Numbered from the stretch's first letter, positions 1 through 5,241 are shown. The stretch: 5,241 bases of DNA from Actinomycetota bacterium (GCA_013298335.1 JAAFHI010000316.1:1-5241); one strand, 5' to 3'. The notes: a model not told the origin generated them from the letters alone. Numbers and translations are program-made.

Positions 1-87
1 TGTTTGTCAGATACTGCTGAAAGTGAATAAATATGTTCGCCACAATAGAGCATTCGTCACGGCACTGTAAACAATCGTGGTAACTGG
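1..87. other. Intergenic region beyond the operon end, no gene seen
   Basis: This stretch is AT-richer than the genes and lies downstream of the terminator that closes the minus-strand operon. I see no open reading frame of useful length, no convincing promoter pair and none of the heptamer repeats found in the other spacers. It may be the edge of a larger intergenic region that continues to the left of the window. Confidence 0.5.
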
Positions 88-124
88 AAAAAAATGAAAA
101 GCGCCTCGGGTTTCCCCAAGGCGC
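88..124 (-). terminator. Intrinsic (Rho-independent) terminator of the operon
   Basis: Read on the minus strand, a 10-bp GC-rich stem (arms 115-124 and 101-110) closes a GAAA tetraloop (111-114) and is followed by a T-rich tract (TTTTCATTTTTTT, 100-88). The stem pairs throughout in minus-strand RNA: the one non-Watson-Crick position (118 with 107) is a G-U wobble there but a C-A mismatch on the plus strand. That supports minus-strand use. It lies 37 nt after the stop codon of the last radical SAM gene, as expected for the end of the transcription unit. Confidence 0.88.
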
Positions 125-161
125 CATTTGGTTTTGAGCGTCCATGATACGGACGATCCGG

Positions 162-1568
162 CTAAACGGATGCAGTCGCCCGCTGGCTGTGGAAGTTTGG
201 CGGCAACGGTTCGGGGAACCGGTATTTAATGATGTTACGGAACCGCAGGTTCGAGACCATCGCGAGCAGTTTCCGCTGCGCGTGCGAGCGGGGCGACGCA
301 ATCCGCTGAAGGATGGACGGCACCGAGTAAAACTTCTCGAAGGCATACTGGAGCAGCTTGCGCGTCATTTCCGGGTCGGTTCCCTCGCGCGCCCAGACGA
401 CTTCCTCGCCGGTGTAGCGATCCCAGTCCTTGTGAATCAGCTTGTCCTCGGTCCGATTGTAGAGCGCCGTGCCGGGGAAGGGCGTCATGACCGAGAAAAT
501 CGCCGTCTCGACCTTGCACCGCTTGAGTTCCTCGATGGTCTCGATGGTGCTTTCGAGGGATTCGTCCTCGAAGCCGAACAGAATCCCCACATCCACCGCG
601 ATGCCGTTCTTGTGGAAGAGCTTGATGAGGTCTTCGTACTTCTCGGGCCGGTTGAACTTCTTGTTGACCGTCGCCAGTTCGTTCGGGTGGATGCTTTCAA
701 TACCGAGGAATGCCCGGCGGCATCCGGCCTTCGCGGCCAGCTCGACCAGTTCGGGCCGCTTGAGCGTCTGCGTGTCGAAGAATCCGAACCATCCCACGTT
801 CCGGCGCGCCAGCGTCTTGAACAGATCCGCCGCCGCGTCGGGATTCACGATCAGGTTGTCGTCGGCGATGCTGAAGAACTCCGCCCCATACGCGTCGATT
901 TCGCGCAGCAGGTGTTCGGGGTCGCGATACCGCATCTTGCTTCCCGCGAAGACCGGCACGGTGCAGAAGTCGCACTTGTGCGGACAGCCGCGCGAGGTCT
1001 GGATGCTCATGATCGGCATTTTGAGCGTCGGCACCGGCTTGAAGTACTTGTCGAGCTTCAGCAGGTCCCAGCGCGGCACCGGCAGATCGTTCAGGTCCTG
1101 CGACTGGCCGCCCTTGTAGACCGCCTTGATGTCGTCGTTTTGAACGTCCTCGAGAATCTGCGGCCAGAGCGACTCGCCTTCGCCCGAAATCACGCTGTCG
1201 CAGTGCTGGAGGGCTTCCTCGACCATGAAGCTGACGTGAATGCCGCCCATGATGACCGGAATGCCCTTGGCGCGGCAGGCGTCGGCAATCTGGTAGCCGC
1301 GCTGCACGTTGCGCGTGTAGGCCGTGATCGCCACCAGATCGGTATCGTCCGGGATGTACAGGTCTTCGACGTTCTCGTCCATGATCGACACCTTGTGCGG
1401 CTCCGGGGTGATCGAGGCCAGGGTCGGCAGGACGATGTTCGGGAAAATCATGAACGGCTTGTGGTGCTGGCCTTTTTCCGGGTTGTAGTACCGGGGCAGC
1501 ACAAGCACGATGTTCAACGGACGGTGGCGTCCCATCTTACGGCGTTTGATTTGGACGACGAGCGACAT
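162..1568 (-). CDS. Cobalamin-binding-type radical SAM protein 2 (BchQ/BchR/BchE-like class)
   Basis: A 468-residue protein. The N-terminal ~20-150 looks like a B12-binding Rossmann domain (an N-terminal IVLVLPRYYNP strand, then VIMGGIHVSF near 105-114 and an SGEGESLWP segment near 128-136). A radical SAM TIM-barrel follows, with the 4Fe-4S motif CxxxCxxC at Cys195, Cys199 and Cys202 after TSRG, a GIES segment at 289-292 and a TPFPGTALY segment at 362-370. The C-terminal part resembles that of B12 radical SAM methyltransferases such as BchQ, BchR and HpnR. I see no DxHxxG cobalt-ligand motif, which is common in this class. The ATG at 1568 is preceded by AGGAG with 9-nt spacing; an internal Met at residue 12 is a less likely start. 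Last gene of the operon. In a bch setting a role in modifying the chlorin ring is inferred: methylation at C-8 or C-12, or another C-H functionalisation. The family is secure; the substrate is not. Confidence 0.85.
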   Translation of the reverse strand: MSLVVQIKRRKMGRHRPLNIVLVLPRYYNPEKGQHHKPFMIFPNIVLPTLASITPEPHKVSIMDENVEDLYIPDDTDLVAITAYTRNVQRGYQIADACRAKGIPVIMGGIHVSFMVEEALQHCDSVISGEGESLWPQILEDVQNDDIKAVYKGGQSQDLNDLPVPRWDLLKLDKYFKPVPTLKMPIMSIQTSRGCPHKCDFCTVPVFAGSKMRYRDPEHLLREIDAYGAEFFSIADDNLIVNPDAAADLFKTLARRNVGWFGFFDTQTLKRPELVELAAKAGCRRAFLGIESIHPNELATVNKKFNRPEKYEDLIKLFHKNGIAVDVGILFGFEDESLESTIETIEELKRCKVETAIFSVMTPFPGTALYNRTEDKLIHKDWDRYTGEEVVWAREGTDPEMTRKLLQYAFEKFYSVPSILQRIASPRSHAQRKLLAMVSNLRFRNIIKYRFPEPLPPNFHSQRATASV

Positions 1569-1577
1569 AAGCGGAAT

Positions 1578-1582
1578 CTCCT
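1578..1582 (-). promoter_or_regulatory. Shine-Dalgarno site of radical SAM gene 2
   Basis: AGGAG on the minus strand, 9 nt before the ATG at 1568. It decides the start in favour of this ATG over the internal Met codon 11 codons later. It lies 11 nt beyond the last base of the inverted heptamer island, so it stays outside the predicted hairpin. Confidence 0.8.
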
Positions 1583-1593
1583 GGGGAGAAAAA

Positions 1594-1680
1594 GGGATCA
1601 GGTATCAGGGATCAGGAATCAGGAGGGCAGGTGACGGAATCCGGTTTGAACCTGACCCCTGATCCCTGACCCCTGATCCC
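1594..1680. repeat. Inverted heptamer-repeat island 1 (spacer between the radical SAM genes)
   Basis: Left arm 1594-1623 is four tandem 7-mers of form GGNATCA (GGGATCA, GGTATCA, GGGATCA, GGAATCA) plus GG. Right arm 1651-1680 is four 7-mers of form CCTGAYC plus CC. The arms are inverted copies, 26 of 30 identical, around a 27-nt loop. In minus-strand RNA three of the four differences become G-U pairs, leaving one G-A mismatch. Five T residues (1593-1589) follow the hairpin in the transcribed direction. The island begins 2 nt after the upstream stop codon and ends 11 nt before the next ribosome binding site. It could act as an attenuator, an mRNA stabiliser or processing site, or be a selfish simple repeat. 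Confidence 0.9.
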
Positions 1681-1682
1681 CT

Positions 1683-3065
1683 CTAGCAGGCGGCTTGCTT
1701 GACGACCGGCGTCGGTGTCTTGGCAAAGAACATGCGCGGAATGTTTTCCATCAGGTACTTCGGCCGGGTGTAGTACATCGCGGTCATCGCCTTGCGCGTC
1801 GCCTCGATTTCCCAGGCCTTCAGATGGTCGAGTTTGAAGACGACGTGCGAGATGTCGTACTCCTCCCACGAGAGGTTCGGGAGCAGCCGTCCGGTTTCGA
1901 TGAACTCGCGGCGCAGGTTGGTCCCGACGTAGGGCGTGAGAATGTTGATCCAGAGCATTTCCGGATTGAGTTCGCACATGTACTTCATGGTCGCCTGCAA
2001 CGAATCGCGTGTTTCCTTCGGGTGGCCGATGATGATCGAGGCCATCGAGGCGATGCCGTTCTTCTTGAGCAGGCGGATGCAGTTGGCGTTGTCGTCGCTG
2101 GTGGCGGTCTTGTTGTAGTCCTTGAGGGTTTCCGGGTCCATGGATTCGATGCCCATGATCACCCCGATGCACCCGGCGGCGGCCATGACTTCGACCACTT
2201 CGGGGAATTTCACGAAGATGTTGGTCACGCACTGGGCGGTCCACCGGATCTTGTCGGCCAGTCCGGCGTCGATGATGGCCTGCGAAATCGCCATCGCGCG
2301 CTTCGGACTCGCGTTGAAGATGTCGTCGGTGAAGAAGAAGGTGCGGTACTTGTATTTGTAATAGCCTTCTTCGATTTCCTGCATGATCGAATCCACCGAC
2401 CGGTAGCGCCATTTCGCGCCGTAGTTGGCGGTCACGATGCAGAACGAGCAGTCGTACGGGCAGCCGCGCGAACCCGAGATGTTGTAGACCGGGTCGGCGA
2501 ACTTGCCCATCCAGGAACGGGTCTGCTGCCAGTAACGCGGAATTTCGAGGAGTTCGCGGTTCGGAATCGGCAGCGTGTTGAGGTCCTTGATGAAGGGCAT
2601 CGCCGGGTTGCGGACAAAGGTGTCGCCGTCCATCCACGCGATGCCGGGAATCGAGGCCGGGTCGATCTTGCCATTCTCGAACTGGCGGACGAGTTCGAGC
2701 ATCTGGAGCTCGCCCTCGCTGCGCACCACGTAGTCAACGTAGCCGGAACGGAGCGTCGCCTCGTCGTCGAACGTCGGGTGCGTGCCGCCCATGACCACGA
2801 GCTTGCCCGCGGCCTTGGCCTGTTTCGCCACGCGCATCCCGACCGTGTATTTTACCGTGTCGCAGGAGATGCCCACGATGTCGATGTCGTCGGCGATGTC
2901 CGGCACCTGCCCGGCGTTCATGTCGCACAGCTTGACTTCATAGCCGTGCGATTCGATATAGGTCCCGATGTAGAGAATCGCCAGCGGCATGCTGATGAAG
3001 CTGAATCGCTCGGCGACCTTCTCGATCACCGGAGGATTGATGAACAGACACTTGGGCTTGGGCAT
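1683..3065 (-). CDS. Cobalamin-binding-type radical SAM protein 1 (BchE/BchQ/BchR-like class)
   Basis: A 460-residue protein. An N-terminal B12-binding-like domain (roughly 5-130: CLFINPP at 6-12, LVVMGGTHPTF at 89-99, VVRSEGE at 113-119) precedes a linker ending in PIPNREL (166-172). The radical SAM domain carries CxxxCxxC at Cys202, Cys206 and Cys209 in the context SGSRGCPYDC, a FFFTDDIFN strand near 243-251, GIES at 305-308 and TPYVGTNL at 377-384. Length is close to that of methyltransferases such as BchQ/BchR and, as I recall, shorter than purple-bacterial BchE. The N-terminus also lacks the HPNY...GGAEIAG signature I associate with BchE. The ATG at 3065 has AAGGAG 8 nt upstream; a 36-residue in-frame extension would translate heptamer repeat and is rejected. 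Protein 2 shares the fold but is clearly divergent, so this is not a recent duplicate. A chlorin-ring modification role is inferred from the neighbours. Confidence 0.85.
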   Translation of the reverse strand: MPKPKCLFINPPVIEKVAERFSFISMPLAILYIGTYIESHGYEVKLCDMNAGQVPDIADDIDIVGISCDTVKYTVGMRVAKQAKAAGKLVVMGGTHPTFDDEATLRSGYVDYVVRSEGELQMLELVRQFENGKIDPASIPGIAWMDGDTFVRNPAMPFIKDLNTLPIPNRELLEIPRYWQQTRSWMGKFADPVYNISGSRGCPYDCSFCIVTANYGAKWRYRSVDSIMQEIEEGYYKYKYRTFFFTDDIFNASPKRAMAISQAIIDAGLADKIRWTAQCVTNIFVKFPEVVEVMAAAGCIGVIMGIESMDPETLKDYNKTATSDDNANCIRLLKKNGIASMASIIIGHPKETRDSLQATMKYMCELNPEMLWINILTPYVGTNLRREFIETGRLLPNLSWEEYDISHVVFKLDHLKAWEIEATRKAMTAMYYTRPKYLMENIPRMFFAKTPTPVVKQAAC

Positions 3066-3073
3066 GTGATGCT

Positions 3074-3079
3074 CTCCTT
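3074..3079 (-). promoter_or_regulatory. Shine-Dalgarno site of radical SAM gene 1
   Basis: AAGGAG on the minus strand, 8 nt before the ATG at 3065. Its strength and spacing fix the start inside the longer open frame, which otherwise runs back through the repeat island to 3173. Confidence 0.85.
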
Positions 3080-3082
3080 GCG

Positions 3083-3175
3083 GATTTCGATTTATGATTT
3101 TCGATTTATGATTTTCGATTTCAGTTCGATGAGACGATAACGATCCGCGCAATCGAAAATCTTCAATCAACAATC
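3083..3175. repeat. Inverted heptamer-repeat island 2 (spacer before radical SAM gene 1)
   Basis: Left arm 3083-3124 holds six tandem 7-mers alternating between ATTTTCG-like and ATTTATG-like forms. Right arm 3148-3175 holds four 7-mers of form NNNAATC (CGCAATC, GAAAATC, TTCAATC, AACAATC). The arms face each other. The right-arm 11-mer AATCGAAAATC (3151-3161) is exactly complementary to two equivalent sites in the left arm, 3096-3106 and 3110-3120. The right arm ends 7 nt from the upstream stop codon (a partial unit TTCAG closes most of that gap), and the left arm ends 3 nt from the Shine-Dalgarno site of the next gene. The AT-rich composition contrasts with the GC-rich genes around it. Confidence 0.85.
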
Positions 3176-3182
3176 TTCAGTT

Positions 3183-3878
3183 TTACGCCGAATCGGCGCT
3201 GGCAAAGCGGAAAATACCGGGTCTCACGCGAATCATCAGGACGAGATCGACGATGGCGTGGAAGACCACCACCGACCAGAGATCGCGAAAGACGAAAAAC
3301 GTCAGGCACCACGCGAGCGACAGGGCCGATTCCGACCAGAGCCGGAACTTGCGGATTTTGCGTGCCCGCGGATCGTCGCGAAAATGCGGCGGAAAGATGC
3401 GCATCCAGAACAGTCCGTGAATGGCCCCGCCGTAGATCAGAAAAACGAAGAAACCGCATCCGAACTTCAGAAACTGGAAGGGAAGTCCGCCGAGCCCGGC
3501 CAGACGTCCGATGAAGTCCCCGACAAACGCGCCCGCCGAAAAGACGACCAGAAAGGCGAGCGTCTCGCCGATGGCGTTTCCGATGACGAAGATCGGCGTG
3601 CCGAGCCAGTTGAACGGACGCTCCTCGGAAATCGCTACCTGGCTATAGAGCCACTGCGAAAACGCGAGTGTCGCGATCAGAATCGCCGGACACCAGATGG
3701 ACGCCAGCGTCTCAGGCACGCGGCACTTGTACAGTTCCGGCAACCGGAACCCGACGGCCAGACCGAAAGCGAGCAGCCAGTAGAAGGCAATCGCGCCTTC
3801 GCGTTTCCAGCTTGCGACGCCGGTGTCTTCTCCCCCTGGGGTGTATCGTTCGAGACGATCAATGGCTTCGATGGGCAT
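3183..3878 (-). CDS. Multi-pass membrane protein, possible CPBP-family (CAAX-protease-like) member
   Basis: A 231-residue hydrophobic protein with about five to six likely membrane segments (near 28-46, 58-80, 92-122, 138-160, 185-198, 200-217). Features that recall CPBP intramembrane proteases are a Glu in a membrane helix (GETLAF, Glu105), a helix ending in a His (IYGGAIH, His154) and a late HxxxD (FHAIVD, His207/Asp211). The standard EExxxR first motif is absent, so it may be a degenerate non-proteolytic member or an unrelated membrane protein. The ATG at 3878 is chosen because the upstream frame (TTG at 3944) would translate the repeat island. No Shine-Dalgarno site precedes this ATG; TTTTT abuts it instead. 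It sits between bchF and two radical SAM genes, so a helper role in pigment synthesis is possible. A CPBP-type protein, BCM1, is known to affect chlorophyll synthesis in plants; any link here is only an analogy. Confidence 0.7.
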   Translation of the reverse strand: MPIEAIDRLERYTPGGEDTGVASWKREGAIAFYWLLAFGLAVGFRLPELYKCRVPETLASIWCPAILIATLAFSQWLYSQVAISEERPFNWLGTPIFVIGNAIGETLAFLVVFSAGAFVGDFIGRLAGLGGLPFQFLKFGCGFFVFLIYGGAIHGLFWMRIFPPHFRDDPRARKIRKFRLWSESALSLAWCLTFFVFRDLWSVVVFHAIVDLVLMIRVRPGIFRFASADSA

Positions 3879-3881
3879 AAA

Positions 3882-4020
3882 AATCAATGCGGAATGCGGA
3901 ATATCGAATGCGGAATCCCTGGATTCCTGGCAATCCTTCAGCAATCTGTTCCACGTTGCGGAAGTTCTGAATAGCGGGCGGAATTATTCCGCATTCCGCA
4001 TTCGATATTCCGCATTCGGT
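3882..4020. repeat. Inverted heptamer-repeat island 3 (spacer after bchF)
   Basis: Left arm 3889-3916 is four 7-mers (GCGGAAT three times, ATCGAAT once) with a degenerate unit at 3882-3888. Right arm 3986-4020 is five 7-mers (ATTCCGC three times, ATTCGAT, ATTCGGT). Positions 3892-3916 and 3993-4017 form a perfect 25-bp inverted repeat separated by 76 nt. The right arm touches the bchF stop codon directly, and the left end lies 3 nt from the start codon of the membrane protein. The 69-nt centre (3917-3985) shows no clear repeat or gene. Confidence 0.92.
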
Positions 4021-4503
4021 TTAGCTCCACGGCACGTCGCCGGCGATGGTATAGCCGCTGTTTTTCAGTTTGCGGCGGTTGATGACGTACTTGCGGACGA
4101 ACTGGTACGCGTTGATGCAGTAGGTCAGGTACGCCACCAGCGCGACATAGGCCAGCGTCGGTTCGCTCCAGTGCAGGAACAGCCCCACCACGTAGAGCGA
4201 GTGCGAAATCAGCACGAAGGTCGAGAAGAAGTCTTCCCACCAGAACTCCTTGGCGAACGCGTAGTGATCGAAGACGTCCTTTTCCCAGAACGCTCCCGTG
4301 ACGGCCATGATCCAGAGCACGGTCACCTTGACCAGCACGCTCACGTTGGCAATGAAGAACCCGTTTCCGGTGAACAGAAAACGAATGATGAGCGCGAGGC
4401 TGACAAAGAAAATGAAGAATTGGACCGGGGCCAGAAATGCCTGAACCGGCATCCATTTGCTTTTCTGGCGGCGTTCCATCTGTTCGGGGGTGTAGGTGCT
4501 CAT
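4021..4503 (-). CDS. bchF: 3-vinyl (bacterio)chlorophyllide hydratase BchF/BchV
   Basis: A 160-residue integral membrane protein that adds water to the C-3 vinyl group of (bacterio)chlorophyllide, giving the 3-hydroxyethyl intermediate of bacteriochlorophyll synthesis. The N-terminus YTPEQMERRQKSKW matches the family pattern YTPEExxRRxxSxW. The core GAFWEKDVF (70-78) followed by FWWEDFFS (87-94) is the family hallmark, with about four membrane segments (roughly 21-43, 52-72, 94-112, 116-136). Length is normal for the family. The start at 4503 is supported by the conserved N-terminus, although no good Shine-Dalgarno site precedes it. It begins 34 nt after the bciB stop, close enough for co-transcription and possibly coupled translation. 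BchF and its green-bacterial paralogue BchV cannot be separated by eye. Confidence 0.9.
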   Translation of the reverse strand: MSTYTPEQMERRQKSKWMPVQAFLAPVQFFIFFVSLALIIRFLFTGNGFFIANVSVLVKVTVLWIMAVTGAFWEKDVFDHYAFAKEFWWEDFFSTFVLISHSLYVVGLFLHWSEPTLAYVALVAYLTYCINAYQFVRKYVINRRKLKNSGYTIAGDVPWS

Positions 4504-4537
4504 GGGACGGATGCTAAGGGGGTTAGGGTTTGGAGCT

Positions 4538-5241
4538 TTACCCGGCGGTGACGCAGGGTTCGGGTTGCGGACTCTTTTTCTCGGCCTTTTTCGAAGGTTT
4601 GCGTTCCGGCTGGGTCGGAGGTCCGCTCTCGCCCGGAAGCGTGTAATCCTGAATCGGTTTGTAGGCGTAACGCGGAACGTAGAGCGACTCGCGATGCGGG
4701 GCCTTGAGGCGAACCGTGTAGAGCCCCTCGGTCAGTTTCATCTCGACCCGCGTGCGCGCGAATTCAAGTCCCTTCGGCCCGAAGCGGCGCATCATGAACG
4801 AGATCAGCTTTTTGACCGGTTTCGGCGATCCCTTGGTGTAGGGCTTGCCCATCTGGCTCATGAAGCCGCTCATGGCGGTCTTCCGGCTGCCGCTTTCGGT
4901 TGGTTCGGTCAGTTCGAGTTCATTCCGGACAAGGTCGAGCAATCGCCATCCCTTCGGGTTGCGGATGAGCATCCACTGGTAATCGGGCATCCCGCCGCCC
5001 ATGTAGCCGACCGACAGATCGGCGAGCGAGTTCGTGTAGTTGAAGCAGGTTCGGCACGACGGCGCGATCAGGTCGGGGCCGATCTGGTACATCGGGATTT
5101 CAAGAAAGTTGAGCTTCTCGACCCGGTCGTCGGTGTGGCGCATCCAGAGCTGGAAGTTCGGCATGAATTCCATGTGGACGACCGTCTCCGGCGAGGTGCT
5201 GACCGATTTTAGAAAGGTCAGGTAGTTCTCGTGGGTCGTGT
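4538..5241 (-). CDS. bciB: Ferredoxin-dependent divinyl (proto)chlorophyllide 8-vinyl reductase BciB, C-terminal part
   Basis: About 234 residues of the C-terminal part; the frame stays open to the right window edge, so the start is missing. BciB reduces the 8-vinyl group of divinyl (proto)chlorophyllide using ferredoxin, with FAD and iron-sulfur clusters. It belongs to the F420-hydrogenase beta-subunit superfamily together with plant 7-hydroxymethyl chlorophyll a reductase. Matches include THENYLTFL then VVHMEFM near the edge, the cluster-binding segment IAPSCRTCFNYTNSLADL (Cys-x2-Cys), SVGYMGGG, the stretch VRNELELTEPTESG, and MRRFGPKGLEFAR, close to GPKGLEFAR in the plant enzyme. The last ~28 residues form a Pro/Lys-rich tail (after YTLPGES) that I do not associate with the family. 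First gene seen in this operon. HCAR activity is unlikely in this context because it acts in chlorophyll b turnover. Confidence 0.9.
   Translation of the reverse strand, partial: TTHENYLTFLKSVSTSPETVVHMEFMPNFQLWMRHTDDRVEKLNFLEIPMYQIGPDLIAPSCRTCFNYTNSLADLSVGYMGGGMPDYQWMLIRNPKGWRLLDLVRNELELTEPTESGSRKTAMSGFMSQMGKPYTKGSPKPVKKLISFMMRRFGPKGLEFARTRVEMKLTEGLYTVRLKAPHRESLYVPRYAYKPIQDYTLPGESGPPTQPERKPSKKAEKKSPQPEPCVTAG

Noticed and set aside
139..155. Small inverted repeat CGTCC/GGACG just after the last gene
   Set aside because: Only 5 bp with a 7-nt loop and no T tract; expected by chance, and the strong terminator lies just beyond it.
144..1634. Long plus-strand open frame opposite radical SAM gene 2
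   Set aside because: It is rich in Arg, His, Val and Asp, shows no domain, runs into the repeat island and lies fully antisense to a gene with a clear radical SAM motif and ribosome binding site. It is a by-product of high-GC codon use.
1683..3065. Assignment of radical SAM protein 1 as BchE (oxidative ring cyclase)
   Set aside because: The fold fits, but the N-terminal signature and greater length I associate with BchE are absent. Kept only as a possibility.
1695..3140. Long plus-strand open frame opposite radical SAM gene 1
   Set aside because: Same Arg/His/Asp-rich antisense composition, no recognisable domain, and its C-terminus translates the AT-rich heptamer island.
3066..3173. 36-residue N-terminal extension of radical SAM protein 1
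   Set aside because: It is a translation of the heptamer repeats, and a strong Shine-Dalgarno site points to the ATG at 3065.
3879..3944. 22-residue N-terminal extension of the membrane protein from a TTG at 3944
   Set aside because: It reads through the inverted heptamer island and has no clear ribosome binding site. The ATG at 3878 is simpler, although it also lacks one.
1594..4020. CRISPR-like repeats
   Set aside because: Units are 7 nt, tandem without unique spacers, differ between loci and are arranged as inverted arms; no cas gene is present.
3882..4020. Insertion sequence or MITE ends
   Set aside because: The inverted arms are internal period-7 arrays, there is no transposase, no target-site duplication was seen, and the other two islands use different sequences.

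Overview
This window carries five consecutive genes, all on the minus strand and read from high to low coordinates. They look like part of a bacteriochlorophyll biosynthesis operon. The sequence is GC-rich in the genes and AT-richer in some spacers. The two recognisable pigment genes point to an anoxygenic phototroph or a relative of one. In transcription order they are the 3' part of bciB (ferredoxin-dependent 8-vinyl reductase, cut by the right window edge), bchF (3-vinyl hydratase), a multi-pass membrane protein with CPBP-like features, and two different cobalamin-binding-type radical SAM proteins. A clear intrinsic terminator follows the last gene, so the transcription unit ends near position 88.

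Layout from right to left: bciB' 4538-5241; 34-nt spacer; bchF 4021-4503; 142-nt spacer; membrane protein 3183-3878; 117-nt spacer; radical SAM protein 1 at 1683-3065; 114-nt spacer; radical SAM protein 2 at 162-1568; terminator 88-124; positions 1-87 hold no recognisable gene. No tRNA, rRNA, CRISPR array, transposase or integrase was seen.

Functionally, BciB reduces the 8-vinyl group and BchF hydrates the 3-vinyl group of the chlorin ring. The two radical SAM proteins have the domain plan of the BchE/BchQ/BchR group, which acts on the macrocycle (ring closure or methylation of side chains). Neither starts with the BchE N-terminal signature as I remember it, so C-8/C-12 methyltransferase-like (BchQ/BchR) or new tailoring roles are better guesses. 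The membrane protein may be a processing or scaffold factor for the pathway.

The most unusual structure is in the spacers. All three spacers longer than 100 nt are largely made of period-7 tandem repeats arranged as two facing inverted arms. Each uses a different heptamer. Each begins 0-7 nt after the stop codon of the upstream gene and ends just before the ribosome binding site or start of the next. They resemble the heptanucleotide STRR repeats known from cyanobacteria in period, but here they are palindromic and fixed to gene junctions. The exact phylum cannot be told from this sequence alone; the mixture suggests a lineage outside the well-studied purple and green phototrophs, which is an inference.
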